From: Pseudomonas mandelii
GTDB taxonomy: Bacteria; Pseudomonadota; Gammaproteobacteria; Pseudomonadales; Pseudomonadaceae
Reading direction: 5' to 3'
DNA: 64,000 nucleotides
NCBI RefSeq assembly: GCF_006438925.1
Contig: NZ_RCZA01000007.1
Location: forward strand, 127,611 to 191,610
Part shown: one piece after another, positions 27,143 to 34,618 of the stretch
Numbering within the stretch: position 1 is the stretch's first letter
Layout: each line of letters opens with the position of its first letter
Notes under the pieces: model-generated
What the model was told of the DNA's origin: nothing
Database searches by the model: none
What the model saw: the letters and a program-made list of their open reading frames with translations, nothing else
Position numbers and translations under genes: made by a program

Positions 27143-27934
27143 ATGACTGATACCCAGACTTCACCCGACACCACTGCTGAAAAAGACGCACCACCAGTGG
27201 TCGAGCTACCGTGGGCGGACGTCCACGCCGAGCACCACAAGATGCTCCGTCTGGCACCATTGAAAACCGACCGCAACACCGGTGGACGGCCGCTACGCTT
27301 TGTTGAATTCGGTTACGCCGAGCGCAACAACAAGGAACACAGCCTGATGCGCATGAGCATTGCGCTACCCGGCCAGCGCGTGCGCAAGGAACAGAATCAT
27401 CTGGACGTGTGGGTCGATCACGCCACCAAGCGCGTGCATTTCGGGCCTGACAGCGGTTTGCAGATCGAACCGATGAACCGTGGCATCGGTCGCTTCATGG
27501 CCGCTCATGGCATTACCTGGGCGAAAAAGAGATGGCCCGGCTACACCGTCGACGGCACAGACCTGAACAACAAGGATGCGCTGAACGAAGACACTCGTCT
27601 GCGCCGCGATCACTTTTTGCGGATGCATGGTTTTGATGTGATCTACGCCGACGCCCAGCATTTGAAGGGCAGCGTCAAAGAAGTGCAGGTCGGTGACCTG
27701 TTGGGTGACTGGAGTACCGAAAAACTGCAGGTCGTGGAAATTCTTGAGGCGGCGCAGATGCTCCAGCAAGCCGAGCAAAATCTGGCCGAGCAGGAAGTCA
27801 AACTCAAGAAACACGAAGAAAAAGTCAGCAAGTACAAGCGCGAAGACACCGGACTGCGCTTTACCATTACCTGCCTGGTGGCGTTTGCGGTGTTTCAGGC
27901 GGGGTTGTTGATCTGGATTGCCACACATCGGTAA
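27143..27934 (+). CDS. Unrecognised protein with coiled coil and C-terminal membrane anchor
   Basis: A 263-residue protein that I do not recognise. The first ~30 residues are polar and low-complexity. Residues 45-190 look globular, with many charged and aromatic residues (KKRWPGYTVDGTDLNN). Residues about 195-232 are a heptad-rich coiled coil (EAAQMLQQAEQNLAEQEVKL). Residues about 240-261 form one hydrophobic helix right at the C-terminus, with HR after it. The layout is that of a tail-anchored inner-membrane protein with its bulk in the cytoplasm. It stands alone, between an alpha/beta hydrolase and a REP. Confidence 0.8.
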   Translation: MTDTQTSPDTTAEKDAPPVVELPWADVHAEHHKMLRLAPLKTDRNTGGRPLRFVEFGYAERNNKEHSLMRMSIALPGQRVRKEQNHLDVWVDHATKRVHFGPDSGLQIEPMNRGIGRFMAAHGITWAKKRWPGYTVDGTDLNNKDALNEDTRLRRDHFLRMHGFDVIYADAQHLKGSVKEVQVGDLLGDWSTEKLQVVEILEAAQMLQQAEQNLAEQEVKLKKHEEKVSKYKREDTGLRFTITCLVAFAVFQAGLLIWIATHR

Positions 27935-27949
27935 TCAGTGTCGAACCCA

Positions 27950-28029
27950 AAAAAGATCGCAGCCTGCGGCAGCTCCTACAGGGTTATGTGTACACCTGTG
28001 TAGGAGCTGCCGCAGGCTGCGATCTTTTG
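27950..28029. repeat. Class B REP inverted pair
   Basis: AAAGATCGCAGCCTGCGGCA... and its inverse enclose 15-20 bp, giving a near-perfect 80-bp hairpin between convergent genes. The core GTAGGAGCTGCCGCAGGCTG differs from class A. Confidence 0.9.
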
Positions 28030-28039
28030 CTTTTAAGGG

Positions 28040-28948
28040 TTAAACGCGGGAAGCGAACAGCGCCTGATGATCACGGCACTGTTCCGCCGTCAGCATGAAC
28101 ACGCCATGTCCACCGCGCTCGAAATCAAGCCAGGCGAAGTCGACTTCCGGGTACAGCGCCGAGACGTGAACCTGGCTGTTGCCCACTTCGACAATCAGCA
28201 AACCCTTCTCGGTCAGGTGATCCGCCGCTTCGGCGAGCATGCGACGGACCAGGTTCAAACCATCATCACCGCAAGCCAGGCCCAGCTCCGGTTCGTGCTG
28301 GTATTCGTCCGGCATGTCGGCGAAATCTTCCGCATCGACGTAAGGCGGGTTCGACACGATCAGGTCAAAACGCTGACCCGGCAAACCATCAAACCCATCG
28401 CCCTGCACCGTGTACACCCGCTCATCGACGCCGTGTCGCTCGATGTTCTGGTTGGCCACTTCCAGTGCTTCGAACGACAGGTCGGCCAGCACCACTTCGG
28501 CGTTCTGGAACTCGTAGGCACAGGCGATACCGATGCAGCCGGAACCGGTGCACAGGTCGAGAATCCGCGCAGGTTCGGCGCCCAGCCACGGCTCGAAACG
28601 CTTTTCGATCAGTTCGCCAATCGGCGAGCGCGGGATCAATACGCGCTCATCGACAATGAACGACATGCCGCAGAACCACGCTTCACCCAACAGGTAGGCG
28701 GTAGGAATGCGTTCTTCGATACGGCGTTTGAGCATGCGTTGCAGCTTGACCAGCTCGTCTTCTTCAAGATTGCAGTCGAGGTAGCTGTCGGCGATTTCCC
28801 ACGGCAGGTGCAAGGCACCCAACACCAACTGACGCGCTTCGTCCCAGGCGTTGTCGGTTCCATGGCCGAAAAACAGATCCTCCCCATGGAAGCGGCTGAC
28901 GGCCCAACGGATATGGTCACGCAGGGTACGAAGTCGGGAAGTGATCAC
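28040..28948 (-). CDS. prmB: Ribosomal protein L3 N5-glutamine methyltransferase
   Basis: SAM-dependent methylation of a glutamine in ribosomal protein uL3. It has 302 residues: an N-terminal helical substrate domain, then a Rossmann methyltransferase with ILDLCTGSGCIGIACAYEF (SAM loop) and the diagnostic SNPPYVDAEDFADMP, the NPPY catalytic motif shared by PrmB, PrmC and HemK. Its position among smr, folE and aroC agrees with PrmB in pseudomonads. Confidence 0.95.
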   Translation of the reverse strand: MITSRLRTLRDHIRWAVSRFHGEDLFFGHGTDNAWDEARQLVLGALHLPWEIADSYLDCNLEEDELVKLQRMLKRRIEERIPTAYLLGEAWFCGMSFIVDERVLIPRSPIGELIEKRFEPWLGAEPARILDLCTGSGCIGIACAYEFQNAEVVLADLSFEALEVANQNIERHGVDERVYTVQGDGFDGLPGQRFDLIVSNPPYVDAEDFADMPDEYQHEPELGLACGDDGLNLVRRMLAEAADHLTEKGLLIVEVGNSQVHVSALYPEVDFAWLDFERGGHGVFMLTAEQCRDHQALFASRV

Positions 28949-29186
28949 GGGGCAAACTCCAAAAAAAACGACTGGCGATTCTAACAGCCAAAACGCGTCT
29001 CGACGACGCGGGAAAACTACCGGGGCGAATGTAGGACTATTCTATTTTTACGGCCGGCTATTGAACAAAACGGGCCTATTGACAAGGCTGCGAGCCAGCA
29101 AAGACGGCGCCTACGATGGTAGCGATTCACAGAAGCGCTCAGCCAGAGGACAATGTCGCAAAAGCCCCACCCGAAGGAGCCCCAGA

Positions 29187-29777
29187 ATGTCCGTTCCAAA
29201 AACGATGTTTCAACTCAGCGGCCGCGGTTATGCAGCTGCCGTTCTGAGCCATGCGACCCTTGTCATCATCGATGCCCAGAAAGAATACCTCAGCGGCCCG
29301 TTGGCCTTGAGCGGCATGGATGCTGCCGTCGCGAACATCAAGCAACTGGTGGCCGCTGCCCGTGCAGCCGGCCGGCCGATCGTCCATGTCCGCCACCTCG
29401 GCACCGTCGGCGGGCTGTTCGATCCACAAGGTGAGCGCGGTGAGTTCATCCCGGGGTTGGAACCACAAGGCGACGAAACCATCATCGGTAAATTGCTGCC
29501 GAGTGCGTTCCACGGCACCGAACTGCTGGAACGCCTGCAGAATCTCGGTTCGCTGGACCTGATCGTATGCGGTTTCATGAGCCACTCCAGCGTCAGCACC
29601 ACGGTGCGCGCCGCGAAGAACCTGGGCTTTCGTTGCACGCTGGTGGAAGACGCCTGCGCGACTCGCGACCTGCCTTACAAGGGCGGCGTATTGAGCGCAG
29701 ATCACGTACAGCAGACCGAAATGGCGATCATGGCGGACAACTTTGCCACCCTCGCGCTGACTCATGAACTGATCTGA
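29187..29777 (+). CDS. Isochorismatase-fold (cysteine hydrolase family) protein with Ser at the nucleophile position
   Basis: A 196-residue alpha/beta protein of the isochorismatase/nicotinamidase family. The start at 29187 has a clear AAGGAG seven bases upstream. The catalytic Asp (D29 in VIIDAQKEYL) and Lys (K102 in IIGKLLPSAF) are present. The motif that normally reads G-x-x-T-x-x-C-V is GFMSHSSV here (residues 129-136), so Ser135 replaces the nucleophilic Cys; the nearby Cys128 is off-register. It may be inactive, use serine, or act as a binding protein. Substrate unknown. Confidence 0.85.
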   Translation: MSVPKTMFQLSGRGYAAAVLSHATLVIIDAQKEYLSGPLALSGMDAAVANIKQLVAAARAAGRPIVHVRHLGTVGGLFDPQGERGEFIPGLEPQGDETIIGKLLPSAFHGTELLERLQNLGSLDLIVCGFMSHSSVSTTVRAAKNLGFRCTLVEDACATRDLPYKGGVLSADHVQQTEMAIMADNFATLALTHELI

Positions 29778-29786
29778 TCGACGCTC

Positions 29787-29813
29787 GATGAGCGGTCCAT
29801 GCCGCCGCTCATC
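29787..29813 (+). terminator. Possible terminator hairpin after the isochorismatase-fold gene
   Basis: Stem GATGAGCGG / CCGCTCATC with a 9-nt loop, ten bases after the stop codon. There is no good T-run, so termination is only possible. Confidence 0.4.
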
Positions 29814-29908
29814 CACAAAAGCCAATCATTTGCTGTAATTGTCTTAGCCTCAGGAACATCCCGGTCAACTCCCGGTCGAAGGGCCGATACCCAATGAGGA
29901 AGGTCGGA

Positions 29909-30229
29909 ATGAAGTTATCCGATGGTTTTGACGCTCGCCGCTTGCGGCCCAAAGGCCAACGCAACTGGCGTTTTCGAATCGGCGCGGCATTTGCTGCCTT
30001 GCTGTCGATGAGCGGTGTGTTGCTGGCGATGGCAGGCATAGCCAGCCTGCTTGGCCACGCACCCGCCCTGGGCGAGTTGAATACCAACCGGGTCGGTTCG
30101 GCAGTGATTCTGGCGATCGGCCTGTTCGTGCTGTACCTCGGCGTGTGGCTGTGGCGTCGCTGCCGTCGCCGCTCGCGGCAGTCGCAAGAGTTGAACATCT
30201 CCCCGCATTTGATGAAAAAGCACGACTGA
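29909..30229 (+). CDS. Small two-helix membrane protein
   Basis: Not recognised. A 106-residue protein with two predicted membrane helices: AAFAALLSMSGVLLAMAGI (about residues 26-45) and GSAVILAIGLFVLYLGVWL (about 64-82). The Arg-rich WRRCRRRSRQ follows the second helix and gives a cytoplasmic C-terminus by the positive-inside rule. The ATG at 29909 has AGGAAGG six bases upstream; an in-frame ATG 15 bp earlier has none. It sits between the isochorismatase-fold gene and smr. Confidence 0.7.
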   Translation: MKLSDGFDARRLRPKGQRNWRFRIGAAFAALLSMSGVLLAMAGIASLLGHAPALGELNTNRVGSAVILAIGLFVLYLGVWLWRRCRRRSRQSQELNISPHLMKKHD

Positions 30230-30304
30230 GCCGAGCGTTGCGCGTTTTCTCGCGCCTCATTCGCCTCGAGTTGGGTAAACTGGCCGCCCTTCGCGGAGGC
30301 TGAC

Positions 30305-30862
30305 ATGCAAGACGACGATTTTTCCCTGTTCAAAAGCGCGATCCAAGGCGTCAAGCCGATCAAACACGATCGCGCCGAAACCGGCAAACCCAAAGCTGAC
30401 CGCGCGCAAATCGCCAAGTTGCGTCAGGCCGCCACTGTGCGCACCGATGCCACCACCGTTGACGGGCTGTCCGATCAGTTCGTCATCGATGTTGGCCCGG
30501 AAGACGAGTTGATGTGGGCGCGTGACGGTGTTCAGGAAAGCCAGATGCGCAAGCTCAAGATCGGACAGATCCCGTTCGAAGGCAGCCTCGACCTCCATGG
30601 CATGAGCGTGGAAAAGGCTCGGGAAACCCTCTGGGCGTTTCTGGCCGAAGCGACCAAATTCGAAATCCGCTGCGTGCGCGTCACCCACGGCAAGGCTGTG
30701 CGTCTGGACGGCAAGCGGCCGATGATCAAAAGCCACGTCAACACCTGGCTGCGCCAACATTCACAAGTGCTTGGCTTCACCTCGTGCCAAGCGAAACACG
30801 GCGGCGCCGGAGCAGTTTATGTGATGCTCAAACGGACCATGATGGAAGGTCGCGACGAGTAA
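30305..30862 (+). CDS. Smr-domain protein
   Basis: Protein of 185 residues with a C-terminal Smr (small MutS-related) domain, a possible nuclease module. The Smr signature is LDLHGMSVEKARETLWAFL, followed by VRVTHGKAV (usually H-G-K-G) and the terminal AKHGGAGAVYVMLKR. The N-terminal 90 residues are polar and likely a helical arm. The family is known for structure-dependent DNA or RNA nicking; the activity of this branch is not established. It is the last core gene before the phage-derived insertion. Confidence 0.9.
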   Translation: MQDDDFSLFKSAIQGVKPIKHDRAETGKPKADRAQIAKLRQAATVRTDATTVDGLSDQFVIDVGPEDELMWARDGVQESQMRKLKIGQIPFEGSLDLHGMSVEKARETLWAFLAEATKFEIRCVRVTHGKAVRLDGKRPMIKSHVNTWLRQHSQVLGFTSCQAKHGGAGAVYVMLKRTMMEGRDE

Positions 30863-30954
30863 AGCGGTGCGCCACGCTTGCAGCATCGTGTCCGCCACCG
30901 CACTGGTTTGGCTACTGGCCGACCACTCAGTATAGGTATGCCGACTTGCAATGA

Positions 30955-30970
30955 TATGGGAGCTCCCGTA
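30955..30970. promoter_or_regulatory. Repressor operator O1 over the repressor promoter
   Basis: TATGGGAGCTCCCGTA is a 16-bp palindrome with one mismatch, 12 bp upstream of the repressor ATG. A partial site, TATAGGTATGCC, lies at 30931-30942. The core TATGGGA...TCCC recurs downstream of the repressor, so this should be autoregulatory. Confidence 0.65.
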
Positions 30971-30981
30971 ATACTTCGCAG

Positions 30982-31716
30982 ATGGAATTCAAAGAAAGAC
31001 TCAAAGCAGCCCGCCAACACGCCAAGCTCAATCAGACCGAGCTTGCCGAACGCGCAGGCCTGACACAAACCTCAATCTCCGACCTCGAGCGCGGGAAATC
31101 GAAGGCAACAGCCTTTGCTGCCCAGATCGCTACAGTGTGTGGCGTTTCACCGATGTGGCTGGCCGAAGGTGTCGGTGACATGCTTAAAGGTGTGTCCGAT
31201 GCTGTTCCGTTGAATCGCCCCCCTCCAAACGTTTCGATGTCAGACATCCAGCCCTGGGACGACAGCACGCCCCTGGATGACGACGAGGTTTATGTCCCCT
31301 TCCTGCGTGAAGTTGAGCTGGCGGCCGGTTCAGGCCGTTTCGTGATCGCAGAAAACGACAGCGCCAGGCTGCGTTTCTTCAAGAAAGACCTGCGTCACAA
31401 CAACGTGCAGTTCAACAACGCCAGGTGCGTGGTGGTGAGCGGAAACAGCATGCTCCCGGTACTGCGCGACGGCGCTACCGTTGGCATGAACGTCGGAAAG
31501 AACTCGCTGGGCGACATCGTCGACGGCGACATGTACGCGATCAACCACAACGGCCAGCTCCGCGTGAAACAGGTCTACCGACTGCCCAGTGGGATCCGCC
31601 TACGCAGTTTCAACCGCGACGAGCACCCGGACGAGGACTACACCTTCGCCGAGATCCAGGAGCAGCAGCTTGCGATCTTGGGTCATGTCTTTTGGTGGGC
31701 GATGTATTCACGGTGA
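30982..31716 (+). CDS. Phage CI-type repressor (XRE helix-turn-helix plus S24 peptidase)
   Basis: LexA/CI-like repressor of 244 residues. The XRE DNA-binding domain is at about residues 2-60 (LNQTELAERAGLTQTSISDL). A proline/acidic linker runs to 100. The S24 autoprotease domain follows, with cleavage pair Ala115-Gly116 (VELAAGSG), catalytic Ser156 (SGNSMLP) and Lys196 (LRVKQVY). All three are intact, so RecA-stimulated self-cleavage during DNA damage is expected. No Shine-Dalgarno precedes the ATG, which lies very close to the promoter, so the message may be leaderless. It has its own terminator, and matching operators flank the gene. Confidence 0.93.
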   Translation: MEFKERLKAARQHAKLNQTELAERAGLTQTSISDLERGKSKATAFAAQIATVCGVSPMWLAEGVGDMLKGVSDAVPLNRPPPNVSMSDIQPWDDSTPLDDDEVYVPFLREVELAAGSGRFVIAENDSARLRFFKKDLRHNNVQFNNARCVVVSGNSMLPVLRDGATVGMNVGKNSLGDIVDGDMYAINHNGQLRVKQVYRLPSGIRLRSFNRDEHPDEDYTFAEIQEQQLAILGHVFWWAMYSR

Positions 31717-31725
31717 ACTCAAGAG

Positions 31726-31751
31726 AAGCCCGCCAAGCGCGGGCTTTTTTT
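31726..31751 (+). terminator. Terminator of the repressor gene
   Basis: AAGCCCGC / GCGGGCTT stem, 5-nt loop, then TTTTTT, starting ten bases after the stop. It separates repressor transcription from the lyase gene. Confidence 0.9.
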
Positions 31752-31793
31752 GTACCTGGAATATAGGCGCGGAATAAAATATGGGAATACCTA

Positions 31794-31822
31794 TTGACAC
31801 AAAATATGGGAACTCCCATATT
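31794..31822 (+). promoter_or_regulatory. Repressible promoter of the PL7-like gene
   Basis: -35 TTGACA at 31794-31799, 17-bp spacer, -10 CATATT at 31817-31822. The spacer and -10 are covered by the 22-bp palindrome, and a degenerate site (TATGGGAATACCTATT, 31780-31795) overlaps the -35, so the repressor would shut it off. About 145 nt of leader precede the gene. Confidence 0.65.
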
Positions 31823-31823
31823 T
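31802..31823. promoter_or_regulatory. Repressor operator O2, perfect palindrome
   Basis: AAATATGGGA-AC-TCCCATATTT has 10-bp perfect arms. It shares the TATGGGA/TCCC core with the site upstream of the repressor. Confidence 0.75.
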
Positions 31824-31966
31824 GTATTCAACCCAACTGGAAATCGATCGGGAGCTGCCAAGCATCACTTCTGCCCATTCACCGAGTGGGCAGTGGGATG
31901 TAGGCCTGCATCAAACGCAAGGCTCACCAGAGCAAAAAGCGACATCAATGGACTGAGGTAAAAACC

Positions 31967-32641
31967 ATGACTGTAGACATCAGCAACTTCACCATCGCTA
32001 CCCCGCTTCCAATCTCCGACACCAACCCGATTGCGCTTGAGCTCATCGGTTGGCGCGCACTGATCGAATGCCCCGACGTCATCTCAATGCTTGAGGATGG
32101 TTCGCTGCAGATGACGGCGCCGACACTTGGCGCCTCGAGCAAGAGCACGCTACGAACCCGCTGCGAGTGGAAGGAGCCAGGTTACTGGCTGTTCTCCAGC
32201 GCAGCGGACCACTGGAACCGGCAAGAAATGCGAGTGACCAAAGTCAACTCGCTGCAGAAAGTCGTGATCGGTCAGATTCATGTGCAGGGCTCAGAACGAC
32301 CTCCGGTAAAGGTGTTCTGGAACAAAGGGAAAATCACCATGGGGTTCCGGTCAAGCTACCTCCAGGACGATCCGGTCAACTCGACGATTTTGGAGAACGT
32401 GCCGCTCGGAGCACTTTTCAAAATCAACATTCACGCCAATTCGAGCGGCGCCGTCTCTGTATCGGCTAGTTGTAACGGCGTCAAATCCACTTCCGCGATC
32501 ATGCGCCTCGACAACACCTGGGACACGAAAACACTCGCCTTTCACGGCGGCGTGTACAACCAGATCGATTACTCCGACACCACCGACCCGCTAGACGGTT
32601 CTGTCTGCATCATCAGCGATCTGTCGATCACTCACGCCTGA
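31967..32641 (+). CDS. Polysaccharide lyase family 7 (alginate-lyase-like) protein
   Basis: A 224-residue beta-jelly-roll protein without an obvious signal peptide. PL7 landmarks are in order: RTRCEW (63-68, a variant of the R-S-E-L-R strand), QIH (103-105, the catalytic His strand) and GVYNQ (195-199, with the catalytic Tyr). Between them is VKVFWNKGKITMGF, a typical PL7 strand. It would cleave uronate polymers such as alginate by beta-elimination if active. With no export signal, release by cell lysis or as a phage-type cargo is possible. A TGAGGT site precedes the ATG. It lies directly after a repressor-controlled promoter. The family call rests on motifs only. Confidence 0.75.
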   Translation: MTVDISNFTIATPLPISDTNPIALELIGWRALIECPDVISMLEDGSLQMTAPTLGASSKSTLRTRCEWKEPGYWLFSSAADHWNRQEMRVTKVNSLQKVVIGQIHVQGSERPPVKVFWNKGKITMGFRSSYLQDDPVNSTILENVPLGALFKINIHANSSGAVSVSASCNGVKSTSAIMRLDNTWDTKTLAFHGGVYNQIDYSDTTDPLDGSVCIISDLSITHA

Positions 32642-32746
32642 TACGAACTGCTCGGTTTGATGAGCAATACCGGCTTCAGGAAAGCATCACTGCTGCACCT
32701 TGGCGACAGGGTGTAGCGGGATGCGGATAAAATCCAGCAGGCCAGC

Positions 32747-33016
32747 GTGACCGACAAACACTTCCAGGCCGCACTGACCGAATTGGGGCTTCGCGCCCGC
32801 CGGCAATACAACTGCCGGCACACATACGCTACCATGTGCCTCATGTCGGGGATGAACCCTGCGTTTATTGCCACTCAGCTCGGTCATAGCGTTCAGATGT
32901 TGCTATCGACCTACGCCCGATGGATCAACCCCAGCACCGACTGGTGTGAGCTCGGGACGCTTGAAAAGAGTTTGATTGGTACACAATTGGTACAGACAGA
33001 AACAGTACCCCTCTGA
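32747..33016 (+). pseudogene. C-terminal relic of a phage tyrosine integrase
   Basis: An 89-codon open stretch from a GTG covering only the end of the catalytic domain. Arg24 lies in CRHTYATM (the usual H-x-x-R has Tyr21 for His), LGHS supplies His47, and STYARW the nucleophilic Tyr56. The N-terminal arm-binding and core domains are missing. Sequence upstream (32642-32746) has an in-frame stop and no clear domain, so the gene is dead. It ends 22 bp before the folE start region. Confidence 0.85.
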
Positions 33017-33038
33017 AACCCTTATGGAATCAGCCTCT

Positions 33039-33584
33039 GTGACACTGGAACAGAACTACACCGCGATTCTCGGCCAATTGGGCGAGGACGTCTCCCGCGA
33101 GGGCCTGCTCGACACGCCAAAACGTGCCGCCAAAGCCATGCAGTACCTCTGCCGCGGTTATGAACAGACACTGGAAGAGGTCACCAACGGTGCCTTGTTC
33201 AGCTCCGACAACAGCGAAATGGTGCTGGTGAAGGACATCGAGCTCTACTCGTTGTGCGAACACCACCTGCTGCCGTTTATCGGCAAGGCTCACGTCGCCT
33301 ACATCCCGAGCGGCAAGGTATTGGGCCTGTCGAAAGTCGCGCGGATCGTCGATATGTACGCCCGCCGCCTGCAGATCCAGGAAAATCTCAGCCGCCAGAT
33401 CGCCGATGCGGTCCAGCAAGTCACCGGCGCCCTGGGCGTTGCAGTGGTGATCGAGGCCAAACACATGTGCATGATGATGCGCGGTGTGGAGAAACAGAAT
33501 TCGTCAATGATCACTTCGGTGATGCTGGGTGAGTTCCGCGAAAACGCGGCCACCCGCAGTGAGTTTCTCAGCCTGATCAAGTAA
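33039..33584 (+). CDS. folE: GTP cyclohydrolase I
   Basis: Converts GTP to 7,8-dihydroneopterin triphosphate at the head of folate/tetrahydropterin synthesis. The GTG at 33039 gives MTLEQNYTAIL and 181 residues, matching the usual pseudomonad N-terminus and length; an ATG at 33024 would add five residues. Zn/catalytic motifs are LCEHHLLPF (Cys, His) and EAKHMCMMMRG (His, Cys), with GLSKVARIVDMYARRLQ between. The phage relic ends just upstream, so the native 5' region has been altered. A strong terminator follows. Confidence 0.94.
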   Translation: MTLEQNYTAILGQLGEDVSREGLLDTPKRAAKAMQYLCRGYEQTLEEVTNGALFSSDNSEMVLVKDIELYSLCEHHLLPFIGKAHVAYIPSGKVLGLSKVARIVDMYARRLQIQENLSRQIADAVQQVTGALGVAVVIEAKHMCMMMRGVEKQNSSMITSVMLGEFRENAATRSEFLSLIK

Positions 33585-33597
33585 TTCGCAGCAGAAG

Positions 33598-33626
33598 AAA
33601 ACCGGCATTCATCGCCGGTTTTTTTT
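33598..33626 (+). terminator. folE terminator
   Basis: AAACCGGC / GCCGGTTT stem with a 7-nt loop followed by eight T. Confidence 0.92.
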
Positions 33627-33684
33627 GTCTGTGAAAAATCAGGTAAGCTGCGCGCCTTCTGTTTGCCCCTGTGAGGCTTATACC

Positions 33685-34056
33685 GTGTTCGTTAAAGCGC
33701 TTCGTGTCGGCCTTGGCCAACTGATCATCTTCACCGACTTCATTACCCGCCCCGGCAAAAAGCAGCGCCCTGCCGAGGTTCAGGCTCAGGTCAACACGGC
33801 CGCCAGGGACCTGACCCTGTATCAGTTCCACGCCTGCCCGTTCTGCGTGAAAACCCGCCGCACCCTGCGCCGCTTGAACGTGCCGGTGGCGTTGCGCGAC
33901 GCGAAAAACAACGAACAGGATCGCCAGGCCCTGCTGGAACACGGTGGCAAGATCAAGGTTCCGTGCCTGCGCATCGAAGAGAATGGCCAGACGACCTGGA
34001 TGTATGAGTCCAAGGTGATCATCGATTATCTGGACAAGCGGTTTGCCGCAGCCTGA
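33685..34056 (+). CDS. Glutaredoxin-like / GST N-terminal domain protein
   Basis: A 123-residue protein starting at GTG 33685 with TGAGG nine bases upstream. Residues 1-22 are hydrophobic (ALRVGLGQLIIFTDFI) and may associate with the membrane. From about residue 45 there is a thioredoxin-fold domain with the active site FHACPFCVKTRRTL (C-P-F-C), a cis-Pro region (KIKVPCLRI) and the glutathione-site end YESKVIIDYLDKRF. It is a probable thiol-disulfide protein using glutathione. It lies between the folE terminator and a REPIN, alone. Confidence 0.88.
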   Translation: MFVKALRVGLGQLIIFTDFITRPGKKQRPAEVQAQVNTAARDLTLYQFHACPFCVKTRRTLRRLNVPVALRDAKNNEQDRQALLEHGGKIKVPCLRIEENGQTTWMYESKVIIDYLDKRFAAA

Positions 34057-34083
34057 AGGATTTGCGGTGTTCTGAGTGACGCC

Positions 34084-34147
34084 TTCGCGAGCAGGCTCGC
34101 TCCCACATTAAAATGTGGTCAACTGTGGGAGCGAGCCTGCTCGCGAA
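34084..34147. repeat. REPIN, class A (short spacer)
   Basis: TTCGCGAGCAGGCTCGCTCC ... GGAGCGAGCCTGCTCGCGAA, 64 bp in all, the CCCACA ends facing inward. Confidence 0.9.
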
Positions 34148-34181
34148 GAGGCCGGCACAATCACTGCAAATTTCAGACAAA

Positions 34182-34209
34182 AATAAACCGGCCCTTGCGC
34201 CGGTTTATT
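34182..34209. terminator. Bidirectional terminator between the Grx-like gene and the aminotransferase relic
   Basis: Perfect 11-bp stem AATAAACCGGC / GCCGGTTTATT, 6-nt loop, with A/T-rich flanks on both sides. Confidence 0.8.
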
Positions 34210-34225
34210 CATTTCTACCCTCCCC

Positions 34226-34540
34226 TCAAGCCACTTCCGCCGCCTGAGCCTGACGCAGCACCGCAGCCAAACGCTTAAGCCCTTCGTCCAGCCGTGCCGG
34301 GTCGATGTGGCTGAAATTCAGGCGCAAATGCCCCGGATTGCTGTCCGGTTCAGGGAAGAACGGTTCGCCCGGCATGAACGCCACATCCGCAGCCAGTGCA
34401 GCCTTGAGCAACGTACGCGTATCCAGCGGCTGCTTGAGTGTCAGCCAGAAAAACAACCCGCCCTGCGGCACGTTCCAGTTCGCCAAATCCGCAAAATGCG
34501 TTTCCAGGGCTGACTCGTCTGTCAGTTGCATTTGCCGTAA
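34226..34540 (-). pseudogene. C-terminal fragment of a PLP-dependent aminotransferase
   Basis: About 100 codons matching only the last quarter of 2-aminoadipate/MocR-type aminotransferases: WNVPQGGLFFWLTLKQPLD, then VAFMPGEPFFPEPD and GHLRLNFSHIDPARLDEGLK. The PLP-lysine domain and everything before it are absent. The reading frame runs on to 34663 through AT-rich DNA that instead belongs to the promoter of the next gene. The fragment keeps its terminator, so it is the stump of a deleted gene. Confidence 0.8.
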
Positions 34541-34606
34541 CTGATCTGGCGATATATCTCTATTGCCAAACTTTTCGTCTACAAAATCAAAAACATTATT
34601 TGCTTT

Positions 34607-34618
34607 ATTTGTATACAA
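34607..34618. promoter_or_regulatory. Purine-island operator 1 (TTTGTATACAAA)
   Basis: Perfect 12-bp palindrome about 130 bp upstream of the permease GTG. It lies just before a CATAAT -10-like hexamer. The same TTGTAYACAA core occurs twice more in the uraH-puuE gap. Confidence 0.6.

Noticed and set aside
30863..33038. A complete prophage or R-type tailocin cluster
   Set aside because: Only a repressor, one lyase-like gene and an integrase stump are present; there are no tail, capsid, holin or replication genes.
34154..34169. GGCACAATCACTGCAA, identical to the sigma54-like element at 21251-21266
   Set aside because: It lies between convergent ends with a terminator directly downstream and no gene to drive; one such 16-base match in 64 kb is within chance.
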